This document shows positions 1 through 8,310 of a DNA stretch of 64,000 nt, one piece after another. The position numbers and the translations under genes were made by a program. Position 1 is the stretch's first letter, and each line of letters starts with the position of its first letter. The notes beneath the pieces are model-generated. The model searched no databases, was not told the DNA's origin, and saw only the letters and a list, made by a program, of their open reading frames with translations. Source of the DNA: Arenibacter palladensis (GTDB lineage: Bacteria; Bacteroidota; Bacteroidia; Flavobacteriales; Flavobacteriaceae); NCBI RefSeq assembly GCF_900129275.1, contig NZ_FQUX01000002.1:561795-625794 (forward strand), read 5' to 3'.

Positions 1-710
1 TGGACCTGTAACAAAGGCATTATCCTACCGTTGGTAAACAATCCACGCCTGGCGTCCAGTTCATGTGTATATTGAAGTGAGGCCTTTAGCGTTTTGTCGC
101 TAAAATCCGTGATAACACTATTGGTGGTTTGATTATAACTGATAAGGTCTTGGGCATACAGGCCAAAATCGAACTGACCTATAGAGAGTACAGCCCCGGG
201 TTGTAGGGCCAATCTAGTCTCTTTTCTGGCATCCAATATTTCCGGGTCGTTTTCTGAAGCTATAATCCTGTTCTTATCGATTCCCGAATTTAGATAAGTG
301 ACATTGGTACCGAAACTTAAATTACTATTCCTTCCCAATTGCACTGAAGTAGCATAATTGGCGTTTATGCCAAATTCCTGCATAACACCCGCCCGATTGG
401 TATAAACACCTAATCCCATGGCGGTATTGTCATTCAATTTGTTGCCAAATCCCAGAAAATAATTTTGATTATTGTCGTTAAAAGTGGCATACTGATTTTG
501 GTGTAGAATATTTACATAGGATTTGTTTTCCCTTACCAGTGAAAAAGCAGGATGAATTAAAAACCTATTGAAGACCAATTGGTTGTGATAGGAAGTAGAG
601 GAATCAAAATCGGAATTGGCTTCTTGACAAAGCACGGCATCATTGCAGAGTACAATGCAAAATAATATTAGGAGTAATACCTTCTTAAAAATGGCACCTC
701 TGCAGTTCAT
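1..710 (-). CDS. PorP/SprF family type IX secretion membrane protein (C-terminus cut by window edge)
   Basis: The frame is open from an ATG at 710 leftwards to the window edge, giving about 236 residues. The N-terminus is a signal peptide (hydrophobic LLLILFCIVL, cleavage near LCQ). The body has features of the PorP/SprF outer-membrane family: an early LVFNRFLIHPAFSL segment, alternating beta-barrel strands, and an N-x-A-x-G-x-G-x-Y pattern (NTAMGLGVY). Members anchor or help export gliding adhesins and other type IX secretion cargo. The PD40 gene just upstream on the same strand fits the usual PorP/PorE-type pairing. The barrel end is missing only because the window stops. Confidence 0.85.
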   Translation of the reverse strand, partial: MNCRGAIFKKVLLLILFCIVLCNDAVLCQEANSDFDSSTSYHNQLVFNRFLIHPAFSLVRENKSYVNILHQNQYATFNDNNQNYFLGFGNKLNDNTAMGLGVYTNRAGVMQEFGINANYATSVQLGRNSNLSFGTNVTYLNSGIDKNRIIASENDPEILDARKETRLALQPGAVLSIGQFDFGLYAQDLISYNQTTNSVITDFSDKTLKASLQYTHELDARRGLFTNGRIMPLLQV

Positions 711-963
711 CCAAGGGGAAAAATTATGTTAATCCGATTATAAATTGTTTCTTATAATCATATAGTGCGTGTCTCTCGCTTAACTTGGATCATTCATCTT
801 AAGTGGACCTTAAACCTGGTCGGGGCTTTAGAAAAATTTAGTTGAAATGGTCCAAAAAAATATTGAGGACCAAATTACATTTTTGTAGGTAAATTCTTAC
901 TATGAATTTATCACAGTATTATCCGTGCACCATTTCTTGCTTGTATATAATTAATGAAAGCCC

Positions 964-2244
964 TTACTCCTCAAAAACAGTATTTGAGTAATGTATTTGT
1001 GCCTTGTCATCAATACTTTCCAATATATTGAACTGCCTTTTTTCCAATAATTTGTCCCTTTTTTCCTTGGAATAAGTAAACGCTACCTTTTGCGGATTAC
1101 TTTTGCTTTCACCTCTGTTGGACATTACGTACCCCATTCCGTTATTTCCGGTTAGTAAAATTGAAAAGTCATCTTCCACACTATTGATGTCGGTTCCCAG
1201 GTTAACGGAAGTCCCCACTTTCCTATGATCAACCTGAACCATGTAGACGTCCAGTCCACCGAAACCTTTTCTTCCTTCCGAAGCAAAGACCAAGGAAGAG
1301 CCTCCTAATATTTTAGGATAAAGATCATTATCGTCCGTGTTCACTTTCTGACCTAAATTTTTGGCTGTACTAAAGGATCCGTCGTTTTGAATGTCTGCTA
1401 CGTAGATATCATATTTTCCAAAAGTACCCGGCATATTGGAGGCAAAGAACAATCTACTTCCGTCCGGCGAAATGGTAGGGTGGATAGCCGAATAATGCTT
1501 TGGTGCCAGTGCAACTTCCTCTATGTTCTGCCATTCCCCCTTTATTTTATTGGCCTTGAATATTCTGTGTACCAATACCTTTTTTGAAAAGACCCCGTAT
1601 AAAGGTTTTGTATAAACGGCCTTACTAAAATAAGCAGTACGGCCATCTGCGGTAATCGCAATTGGCGCGTTATAGGCAAATTTATACTTTTCCTTATCCT
1701 CAATATCAGATGCCACCTCATTTTCCAAGCCTAGATCTTCCAATGTCATTTCCCTGGATACCACAGGTTCTTCGGGCTGTTGAAAGTTGAAATCCCTGTA
1801 TTTACTTATTTTTTCAGGATGAGTCTTATTTTCTACTGGGGATTTATTGATTTGATAGTCCCCTTTAATTTGTGCCAGCCAATCCTTATCTCCTGAAGTA
1901 CTTTCCACTCCTGTAGATCTAATTTTTTTTAGTGCGAAAAGATATCTTTCATAATAACTTGCCTTTGTTGATGAACTGGTTTTTGCATCAATTAACTTAT
2001 TGTACCAAAATATGGCCTCCTCGTAATTTTCGACCAAAAAGTTGGCATTACCAAGATCCTCGAATATTTCGTTTTCCTTGTAACCTAGTTTTAGAAGTTG
2101 TTGATACTTGTCAGCTCTTTTACTGTTTGCGTAGGCATCGGAATTATTGTAATCGGAAACCTTTGATTCTTGGGCGGACAAAGAACAGAAGAATAACGTA
2201 ATAATGCAGCCGAGTATCCCTTTAGTGCTATTGGGTAGGTTCAT
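964..2244 (-). CDS. PD40/beta-propeller protein of the PorE type, without an OmpA domain
   Basis: A 426-residue secreted protein. The signal peptide is at residues 1-24 (cleavage after LSA), followed by a TPR-like helical region at about 45-110 and WD40-like PD40 blades at about 195-380, including HPTISPDGSRLFFAS near 255 and GGLDVY near 329. Related proteins next to PorP/SprF usually continue into a carboxypeptidase-regulatory domain and a C-terminal OmpA peptidoglycan-binding domain. Here the protein stops soon after the propeller (end NTVFEE), and the 250 bases downstream hold no OmpA remnant. I infer a shortened periplasmic or outer-membrane partner of the adjacent PorP/SprF protein. Confidence 0.8.
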   Translation of the reverse strand: MNLPNSTKGILGCIITLFFCSLSAQESKVSDYNNSDAYANSKRADKYQQLLKLGYKENEIFEDLGNANFLVENYEEAIFWYNKLIDAKTSSSTKASYYERYLFALKKIRSTGVESTSGDKDWLAQIKGDYQINKSPVENKTHPEKISKYRDFNFQQPEEPVVSREMTLEDLGLENEVASDIEDKEKYKFAYNAPIAITADGRTAYFSKAVYTKPLYGVFSKKVLVHRIFKANKIKGEWQNIEEVALAPKHYSAIHPTISPDGSRLFFASNMPGTFGKYDIYVADIQNDGSFSTAKNLGQKVNTDDNDLYPKILGGSSLVFASEGRKGFGGLDVYMVQVDHRKVGTSVNLGTDINSVEDDFSILLTGNNGMGYVMSNRGESKSNPQKVAFTYSKEKRDKLLEKRQFNILESIDDKAQIHYSNTVFEE

Positions 2245-2400
2245 ATTATTAGATATTGGGGTGTTAAACTAGACAAAGGTCTATTATTTTGTAGGAATAA
2301 TTATTAGCAAAATTTCATAGGTTTTTGTTTTTTCTGAAATCTTTCTAAATTCAATTTGAATTGGGGGAGTAGGTGGGAGGCAAAATCCTCTTAAGGTTGT

Positions 2401-2433
2401 AAAACAAAAATGGCCCCCTATAATCGGGGCCAT
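2401..2433 (-). terminator. Rho-independent terminator after the truncated haemoglobin gene
   Basis: An inverted repeat ATGGCCCC (2410-2417) / GGGGCCAT (2426-2433) with an 8-base loop is followed, in the leftward direction, by a T-rich tract (TTTTTGTTTT). It lies 65 bases past the stop codon of the haemoglobin gene. Confidence 0.8.
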
Positions 2434-2497
2434 CCATAAAAATTGAGTACCAATTGCTTGTGCATGTATCTACCATAAACCATAACTATATTATCAA

Positions 2498-2872
2498 CTA
2501 TAACCGAATTACCCCACCTTTAAGGGAATAGAGAATTGCCAAAACATCTTTTTTTTCTTCATCCCCATAATTATTAACATCCATCGCTTCCAAAATATCA
2601 TCTACTACTGCCATAAACTCTTGCTCAGAAATATTCATTCCCTTATGAGTTGTAACCATATCCCTTCCCTTATATTCCTGGGGCCCACCTGCACCGGCAC
2701 AAAAAAAGTGGACTGTATGTTGCTTTATAAGCCTTAGTCGGTCCGGTTGATCCCTATAAGGTACAAACCGCGGACTTATGGTTGGATTGCCCATGTGTAG
2801 ATCCACCACGTCGTCCACTAACTTTGTAATCCCTTTTATTTCGCCTAATCTGTTATAAAGTGTCCTTGCCAT
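2498..2872 (-). CDS. Group 1 truncated haemoglobin
   Basis: 124 residues, the usual length for a 2-on-2 globin. It has TLYNRLG at the N-terminus, the conserved FFCAGAGGP glycine motif at about 56-64, and the proximal haem histidine in THKGMNIS (His76). These cytosolic haem proteins bind O2, NO or CO and are linked to NO detoxification or redox sensing. The position that aligns with the B10 tyrosine of mycobacterial trHbN appears to be a small aliphatic residue, as in the common proteobacterial/Bacteroidetes subgroup. The gene stands alone with its own terminator, upstream of a PD40 gene and downstream of a sigma/anti-sigma pair. Confidence 0.9.
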   Translation of the reverse strand: MARTLYNRLGEIKGITKLVDDVVDLHMGNPTISPRFVPYRDQPDRLRLIKQHTVHFFCAGAGGPQEYKGRDMVTTHKGMNISEQEFMAVVDDILEAMDVNNYGDEEKKDVLAILYSLKGGVIRL

Positions 2873-3107
2873 AATGTTATCTTTTAATGATTAAAGTATT
2901 ATCCTCAAGTTTAGGCTCTTTTCAGAAAAGGCAATGGTTCAATTCATTCAAAAAAGTAGATTTTTAGCGCATTCTTTACCAAAGGGACCTATTTTAAAAG
3001 GGTCATGTAGAAAAAGGCAAATTGTAGGGAATGAAATAGGTCTATTAGAATAACTCCACCACAAACCTTTCATACAAATTCCTCTTCCTATAGGTACACC
3101 CCAAATA

Positions 3108-3896
3108 CTAAGATGTGGCCACGCCTAAAGTATAAAGCTGTTCCAAAGTGGGAGTTTCACTACCGCCTGCTGGTTCCAAAGTAATTCCGAATGCCTCCGA
3201 CTCATTGGGATTGGTCAAAGCAAACACCTTATTTTCATCATTGACAAAGTCCTCCAAAAGCCCCATGCTGGTAGGCGTTAACGGATTTAATTTCAGGGAC
3301 CACACTTGGTATACGAATCCATCCGGAGGATCGGGCAGGCCTTGAGCATCAATAAACACCTTCTTCTCTACCTTGTTCCAATAAGCCTTTGCGTAGGAGG
3401 TAGGGGAGACGGTCTGTCCACCAAGTGCCACTACCGTAACATTCTTATCACGAATGGTATTCAATAATTCCTCGGTTTTTTCCAAAGAATTTTGGGAATC
3501 GGCTATCTGTTGTTCCATGGTATTATTTTCCTTGGATACCACTTCCAGATCCAATTTCAATTGATCGTTTTGTTGATAGAGCCAGATTAAACCTCCCATA
3601 AACACCAAGGATGCGGCCCAGCCCAAATAGGCAGTCCAACTTACTTTGTTACTGATCAGCTCGGTTTTGGCGGCACCTAACTTGGCCATTCTGTTCTTCA
3701 TATCACCAAATCCTTTTGTCCCAGGGGAAACGGATTTTGACAAGGACAGAACGGAAGCTTCAATGTCCTCTATTTCCTTCTTTATCTCAGGATACTTTTG
3801 CGCATTGATATACACTTCCAAATTTTCCAGTTCGGATAAGGTACCGGCAACATAAAGTTCCAATATACCTGATGCTATGTATTCCTTTGTATCCAT
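3108..3896 (-). CDS. RskA-type anti-sigma factor
   Basis: 262 residues. A cytoplasmic N-terminal helical part (about 1-85) is followed by one transmembrane helix (about 88-107), a coiled-coil linker (about 108-150) and a periplasmic C-terminal domain of the anti-sigma-K/RskA family, with YWNKVEKKVFIDAQGLP and FALTNPNESEAFGITLEPAGGSETPT-like segments typical of it. It begins one base after the stop of the ECF sigma gene, so the two form an operon. I infer that it holds the sigma factor at the membrane until an envelope or redox signal arrives. The signal cannot be read from the sequence. Confidence 0.88.
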   Translation of the reverse strand: MDTKEYIASGILELYVAGTLSELENLEVYINAQKYPEIKKEIEDIEASVLSLSKSVSPGTKGFGDMKNRMAKLGAAKTELISNKVSWTAYLGWAASLVFMGGLIWLYQQNDQLKLDLEVVSKENNTMEQQIADSQNSLEKTEELLNTIRDKNVTVVALGGQTVSPTSYAKAYWNKVEKKVFIDAQGLPDPPDGFVYQVWSLKLNPLTPTSMGLLEDFVNDENKVFALTNPNESEAFGITLEPAGGSETPTLEQLYTLGVATS

Positions 3897-3897
3897 A

Positions 3898-4431
3898 TTA
3901 CAATGCCATGTTGGTCCTTATTTGGGTAATACAGCTTCTATTTCTTGTCTTCACCGTTCCCAATGGAATGTCCAATTCTTTTGATACTTCTTTCTGTGTT
4001 AGTCCTTTAAAATATAGCAACTCTATAAGCTCGATACATTTGTCCTTTAAATTTACCAATAGTTTTTTTAAGCCAACAACATCTTCCTTACCTTCTTCAC
4101 TATCGGTCATACTTTCTAAAATACCTACGAAGTAATCAGCGGAAAGGTTCTTTTTACTGTTTTTATAAGACTTGCTGCGTATTTCATCAATGGCTGCATT
4201 CCTAGCAATATTTAGTATCCAAGTAAAGAACCGCCCCTTGGAGGCATTATAGCTCTCGGCATTGTTCCAAGCCTTCATAAAAACATCCTGACATATCTCT
4301 TCGGAAACATTGGTATCCTTGACAATGGTATTGATTACCCCACAAATATTTTCGGAATACATATTGTACAGCTTTTGAAAAGCGACAGCATCCCTTTTTT
4401 GAAATTGTTCTACAATTATTTCTAATTCCAT
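3898..4431 (-). CDS. ECF-type RNA polymerase sigma factor (sigma-70 family)
   Basis: 177 residues with sigma region 2 at about 10-85 (AFQKLYNMYSENI, EEICQDVFMKAW, FFTWILNIARNAAIDEIR) and sigma region 4 at about 120-177 (GLTQKEVSKELDIPLGTVKTR, a helix-turn-helix). No region 3 is present, as expected for group 4 (ECF) sigma factors. It is the first gene of a two-gene operon with the RskA-like anti-sigma factor. The SOD and YceI lipoproteins directly upstream are plausible targets by position only. Confidence 0.92.
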   Translation of the reverse strand: MELEIIVEQFQKRDAVAFQKLYNMYSENICGVINTIVKDTNVSEEICQDVFMKAWNNAESYNASKGRFFTWILNIARNAAIDEIRSKSYKNSKKNLSADYFVGILESMTDSEEGKEDVVGLKKLLVNLKDKCIELIELLYFKGLTQKEVSKELDIPLGTVKTRNRSCITQIRTNMAL

Positions 4432-4451
4432 TCAAGAATTTTTTTAAAGAT

Positions 4452-4478
4452 AAAAAAAGCTGCCCAAAAAGGCAGCTT
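4452..4478 (-). terminator. Rho-independent terminator after the SOD gene
   Basis: Stem AAGCTGCC (4457-4464) / GGCAGCTT (4471-4478) with a 6-base loop is followed leftwards by a run of seven T on the minus strand. It separates the SOD gene from the sigma gene 20 bases further on, so the sigma operon probably has a separate promoter. Confidence 0.8.
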
Positions 4479-4500
4479 AATAATTTTTCCAAATTGATCA

Positions 4501-5088
4501 TTATTCAATAATACCGGCGCAACTTATCCTTCCCCCCGCATCGCCAGTGGGTTGGGTTACAAAATCATCTTTACCTTGATGTACTATCACGGCTTTTCCT
4601 ATTAAGTTTTTGGTCTCGTCCCCACATCCCAAACACCATTCGTCCGTAGAAAAATCAACAGTTGCGTTACCCTTCTCGTCTGCTGTAAAATTTCCAATAT
4701 CTCCCCTATGATAACCTTCTTGGGAACCCCATTTACCATGGGGGGCAAAGGTTGGATTCCAATGTCCTCCGGTAGATTTCCCATCGGCCGAAGAACAGTC
4801 CGCTTTTTCATGAATATGAATTGCGTGCTCTCCTGGTGTTAGTCCGGACAATCCAACATTCATGCTTACGGTTCCATTTTCCTCAGTAAAGCTTACCTCT
4901 CCTTTAACATTACTGTCACTTTTAGGTTCCAGTGAAAACTTAAGAGTCTTAACCTCAACTTCCTCTATTACTTCCTCGGCCATTGCCTCTACATTTTCCA
5001 TGGTATCCTTGGTTTCCTTTTTTGCTTCCTTGCAACTATAGGAGCCGAGGAATAGTAATACCAAAGACAATATTTGAATATTTCTCAT
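4501..5088 (-). CDS. sodC: Cu/Zn superoxide dismutase family lipoprotein
   Basis: 195 residues. A lipoprotein signal ends at Cys19 (LLFLGSYSC), followed by an acidic linker and the Cu/Zn SOD domain from about residue 47. All metal ligands can be placed: His91 and His93 (HIHEKADC), bridging His109 (GGHWNP), His117 (APHGK), His127 and Asp130 (GYHRGDIGN) and His170 (VIVHQGKDD). Cys98 and Cys190 match the structural disulfide. It should convert superoxide to peroxide and oxygen at the cell envelope. It sits between a YceI lipoprotein and an ECF sigma operon, with terminators on both sides. Confidence 0.92.
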   Translation of the reverse strand: MRNIQILSLVLLFLGSYSCKEAKKETKDTMENVEAMAEEVIEEVEVKTLKFSLEPKSDSNVKGEVSFTEENGTVSMNVGLSGLTPGEHAIHIHEKADCSSADGKSTGGHWNPTFAPHGKWGSQEGYHRGDIGNFTADEKGNATVDFSTDEWCLGCGDETKNLIGKAVIVHQGKDDFVTQPTGDAGGRISCAGIIE

Positions 5089-5204
5089 CTTTCATTTTTT
5101 TTTAGGTTCCCATGAAATTACCAATTTTGTAAAAGGATGTCAAGCCTAGAAGGGAAACGCGTTATTTTATACCTGAATTGAGTTAAAAATTGGTCTAAGT
5201 AAGC

Positions 5205-5281
5205 TACCTCGGGGCAAGCCCTCGAGGCATTCGAAGGAAACGAACTTTAAATTTCGAGACAAGCCTCGGGGTATTATACCC
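5205..5281. repeat. GC-rich intergenic repeat-like element
   Basis: Two diverged direct copies of G-R-CAAGCC-(C)-TCG-R-GG-Y-ATT lie at 5213-5231 and 5258-5275. The left copy can fold on itself (CCTCGGGGC / GCCCTCGAGG), and the right copy ends in a 13-base palindrome GGGTAT-T-ATACCC (5269-5281). The composition is clearly richer in G+C than the surroundings. It resembles a dispersed intergenic palindromic repeat, but copy number elsewhere cannot be checked here. Confidence 0.45.
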
Positions 5282-5300
5282 TTTGGCGGTGCCAATAAAT

Positions 5301-5343
5301 AAAAACTCCCCGTATTTGTTCAGTACAAATACGGGGAGTTTTT
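5301..5343. terminator. Strong bidirectional terminator hairpin
   Basis: A perfect 19-bp stem (5301-5319 with 5325-5343) and a 5-base loop. The core is ACTCCCCGTATTTGT, flanked by five A on one side and five T on the other, so it can end transcripts from either direction. It most likely ends the leftward YceI transcript before the SOD gene. Confidence 0.85.
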
Positions 5344-5407
5344 ATTAAGCCGTTTTATTCCAAGGAAAGGGATTTTGCAAAATGCACCCTCCTTAAATAT
5401 TTAAGAG

Positions 5408-6049
5408 TTATTTTTTTTGCAACAGGACATCGGCATGAATGGCAACCTCGCTCCAAGTCTTACTTACACCGTCCTTACCAGTATGCAATGCTTCACAGGC
5501 TTTATTTATGGATGCCACCGAATTCAAGGCGTCCCAATTCTCCAAATTCATTACACCGCTAAAGGAATGGCCATTATCTCCGGACATTTCATGTTCTAGA
5601 GGAATATTGGCAGTTTTCCCGTTCATGGTAACATCTATACTACATTTATCATCGCCAGAAACTTTAAATACTCCTGAAATAAGTTCTGTATTATCCATAA
5701 CACCAAAAAAGAATTCCAAAATCTTGGGATCCCTGGTACCTGTAGCATCATTTGTAAACAGGCTGCTTACGGGAATATTAAAAGTGGTACCATTTAGGGC
5801 TTCCATAGCGGTACTTCCTTCCGTGGTATTTGTAATATTAATTTTGGTAAACTTGCCACCAACCGGTAATTTTTCGGTAGTCTTATAAGCCGTAAAACTT
5901 ACTTTGGTTGAATCTTTGACCAGGCTAAATTTTTCAGTAGAGGCGGCCTCCAGTTCAACGGCCCCACCATCTTGTTCTTTTTTGGCATCTTTACAGCTTA
6001 TCCCGGTAATTAAGAGTAAACTTAAGCATGCAAAAGCGATTTTTTTCAT
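5408..6049 (-). CDS. YceI-family lipoprotein
   Basis: 213 residues with a lipoprotein signal (LLLITGISC, Cys19) and a YceI-like lipocalin fold. Visible family features are VSFTAYKTTEKLPVGGKFT near the start of the domain, the central GTRDPKILEFFF segment and the C-terminal strand VAIHADVLL. YceI proteins bind isoprenoid or amphiphilic ligands in the periplasm and are often linked to base or osmotic stress. The exact ligand is unknown. The gene has its own terminator and lies upstream of the SOD lipoprotein gene on the same strand. Confidence 0.85.
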   Translation of the reverse strand: MKKIAFACLSLLLITGISCKDAKKEQDGGAVELEAASTEKFSLVKDSTKVSFTAYKTTEKLPVGGKFTKINITNTTEGSTAMEALNGTTFNIPVSSLFTNDATGTRDPKILEFFFGVMDNTELISGVFKVSGDDKCSIDVTMNGKTANIPLEHEMSGDNGHSFSGVMNLENWDALNSVASINKACEALHTGKDGVSKTWSEVAIHADVLLQKK

Positions 6050-6172
6050 GTTATTTTTTTTGAAATTATAGGCATAAAGTTAAGCATAAAAAATGTTGTC
6101 GAACTATTCTTTAAAATGAAATAATCATATTTTATTAATGCTATGCAATCTTAACGCTCCTCATGGGTAATA

Positions 6173-7390
6173 TTAATTGCTCAATAGGGTAGTCACTATA
6201 TTTATTTCACTTTTTAAGGTTCTGTGAACCGGGCATTTATCCGCAATCTCCATTATTCTGGCAATTTGTTTATCGTCAAGGTCACCAGTAAGTTTTATGG
6301 CTCTCTGAAATGTATCTATTTTTGCCTCGCTCGAATCGCAGTTCTGACAATCGTCCGCATGTAATTTTTGATAGGAGGTATGCACTTCTACATTTTCCAA
6401 AGGCCATTTCTTTCTTTTGGCATACATCTGAACGGTCATTACAGTGCAGGCAGACAGGCCAGCGGATACCAATTCATAAGGGGAAGGTCCAAAATTATTG
6501 CCCCCATATGACACAGGTTCATCGGCCGTGATGTAATGGCTCCCGACCTTCATTTGAGTGGTAAATCCATCGGCACTATCCAAACTGGCCACTACTTCTT
6601 TTTCAGTGTCCAAAGCTATGGCACCGGGCATCTCCAAGTACCTTTGAGACCATTTTCCAATAATCTCCCCGGTATAGGTGGCGTCTTTGGGATTCCCAAG
6701 CAAATGATCGGCCCCGTCCAAGGAAATAAAGCTTTTTGGATGGTGAACGGCAATATAAATCTCCTCTGCATTTTTTATTTCAACTACTTTGTCCCGGGGA
6801 GAGTGAAGAATCAAAATAGACTTTCTATTATTCTTTAAGGTTTCCTGGTAGGATTGTGATTTTAAATCCTCCAAAAACTGTTTTTTTATGGTAAAGCTTC
6901 TTCCTCCAATATTTACTTCGGCATTTCCTTGATCCTTAATGGTTTCGATATCATTTTTAAAAATATGTTTTACATGTAAAGGATTCGATGGTGCACCTAT
7001 AGTTGCAATTGCCCTTATAGAGGATATTTTTTGCGCGGCAAGAATGGCCGCGGCCCCACCTAAGGAATGACCTATAATCAATGTTGGCGAGGAATAATGC
7101 ATTTCCAAATATTTGGCCGCCTCCAATAAATCCTCCACATTTCCAGAAAAATTGGAATCTGAAAATTCACCCTCACTTTCACCAAGACCCGTGAAATCGA
7201 ATCGTAAAACCCCAAAGCCTTCAGCAGTTAGGGCCCTACTAATATTCCTAACGGCGGCGAAGTTTTTATTACAGGTAAAACAATGGGCAAATAGTACAAA
7301 ATTATGTGGATGTTGGTTGGCAGGAAGGGACAAGCGCCCTACCAAAGTTTCTCCGTTCGCATTTTTAAAACTTACTTTTTGCTGGTTCAT
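6173..7390 (-). CDS. Bifunctional alpha/beta hydrolase / OsmC-family peroxiredoxin
   Basis: 405 residues, two domains. Residues 1-250 are an alpha/beta hydrolase with nucleophile Ser109 (GHSLGG), acid Asp200 (HSPRDKVVE) and His229 (GADH). Residues 265-405 are an OsmC/Ohr domain with the two redox cysteines Cys315 (GLSACTVMT) and Cys386 (ADKCPVHRTL). This fusion is known across bacteria; the OsmC half reduces organic hydroperoxides through its thiols, and the hydrolase substrate is unknown. It starts 4 bases after the stop of the DUF2490 gene, so the two are probably co-transcribed. Confidence 0.92.
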   Translation of the reverse strand: MNQQKVSFKNANGETLVGRLSLPANQHPHNFVLFAHCFTCNKNFAAVRNISRALTAEGFGVLRFDFTGLGESEGEFSDSNFSGNVEDLLEAAKYLEMHYSSPTLIIGHSLGGAAAILAAQKISSIRAIATIGAPSNPLHVKHIFKNDIETIKDQGNAEVNIGGRSFTIKKQFLEDLKSQSYQETLKNNRKSILILHSPRDKVVEIKNAEEIYIAVHHPKSFISLDGADHLLGNPKDATYTGEIIGKWSQRYLEMPGAIALDTEKEVVASLDSADGFTTQMKVGSHYITADEPVSYGGNNFGPSPYELVSAGLSACTVMTVQMYAKRKKWPLENVEVHTSYQKLHADDCQNCDSSEAKIDTFQRAIKLTGDLDDKQIARIMEIADKCPVHRTLKSEINIVTTLLSN

Positions 7391-7394
7391 AATA

Positions 7395-8078
7395 CTATTT
7401 TTTCTTCAATACACCCCTTAAGTCGGGATTATAGGTAACACCTATCTGAAGTCGGTCATAATGTGCCTCTGAAAAATGATTTTTTAAATAGCCCGCCTGT
7501 ACGCTCAAATTATTGGTCACATTAATTCCAAGGGCAGCGTAAAGGCGGTTTTGACCAAAGGCATCATCTTGAAGATTTATAAAGATTTCGTCATAGAAAT
7601 TAAGGAAAAAGGTATTGGTCAAGGGAAGGGTCATCTGCAAACGATACCGCATCCTATGTTGTACATCATTACTATCCCCAAAATCCAAAAAGCGTTGTTC
7701 CAAGGTATATCTGTGTTCAAAGTTAAATTCCCACACCTTATTTTTAAGAAAAAATCGCTCAAAAATACGATGCTCTATAGAGTTCGTTTCATCCGGGAAT
7801 TCCTCGAAACTGCCGTCCGTAACAATATATCCATATCCAAATGTGGTCCATGCATTGGCATCAATATGATAGTTTAACCCGGTTCTCAAAAGCAATTGGT
7901 TGAAATTTTTGGCCTGTTCATAATAGCGAAGCTGGGCTTCTGTGTGGATACTTAGTTTGTTGCTTATCTTATTGGTACCGAAATACATATGCCAAGATCC
8001 CAATTTGTTTTCGCCATTTTCCTGTGCTTTCATTGTAAAGGTTGAAATAAGGATAAGTAAGCCTAAAATTTTCTTCAT
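7395..8078 (-). CDS. DUF2490 outer-membrane beta-barrel protein
   Basis: 227 residues with a signal peptide (MKKILGLLILISTFTMKAQ) and regularly spaced amphipathic strands. The pattern is that of DUF2490: WHMYFGTNKISNKLSIHTEAQLRYYE near the start, HRIFERFFL and FEHRYTLEQRF in the middle, and a final DRLQIGVTYN strand. Function is not established; the family is predicted to form a small outer-membrane barrel. It is followed after 4 bases by the hydrolase-OsmC gene. Confidence 0.82.
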   Translation of the reverse strand: MKKILGLLILISTFTMKAQENGENKLGSWHMYFGTNKISNKLSIHTEAQLRYYEQAKNFNQLLLRTGLNYHIDANAWTTFGYGYIVTDGSFEEFPDETNSIEHRIFERFFLKNKVWEFNFEHRYTLEQRFLDFGDSNDVQHRMRYRLQMTLPLTNTFFLNFYDEIFINLQDDAFGQNRLYAALGINVTNNLSVQAGYLKNHFSEAHYDRLQIGVTYNPDLRGVLKKK

Positions 8079-8310
8079 AATGTTAACGCGTTTCTTTTTT
8101 GTGTTTATATCTATTATTTAAGTTTCGTTTTAAGCGAGTATATGCCGCCCAAGTCCCAAAAATACAGTTTCTACAGAAATGACCTTTTTTTTGGGGGATA
8201 TCCAATCAAAAGCATTCGATTTCGTCATGATTCCAGATTCGAAGCAAACATCCAAAATCATGAATACATTTTCAAAATCCAAGTAGAGGTTATTACGGTA
8301 AAAATGGACA

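Larger units (their letters stand above)
5089..5407. other. Intergenic region with a structured GC-rich element and a terminator
   Basis: This 319-base stretch has no convincing ORF. It holds the repeat-like element at 5205-5281, the strong hairpin at 5301-5343 and, on the right, the 3' side of the YceI gene. The SOD promoter should lie at its left end, but no clear TAnnTTTG box is visible. Confidence 0.6.

Noticed and set aside
5439-5888. 149-codon plus-strand ORF opposite the YceI gene
   Set aside because: Opposite a lipoprotein gene with a good signal and domain; the translated ORF shows no motif.
8079-8310. Short overlapping ORFs in the gap between the DUF2490 and amidohydrolase genes
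   Set aside because: Two 60-65 codon ORFs exist on opposite strands over the same DNA; neither has a promoter box, a signal peptide or recognisable content.
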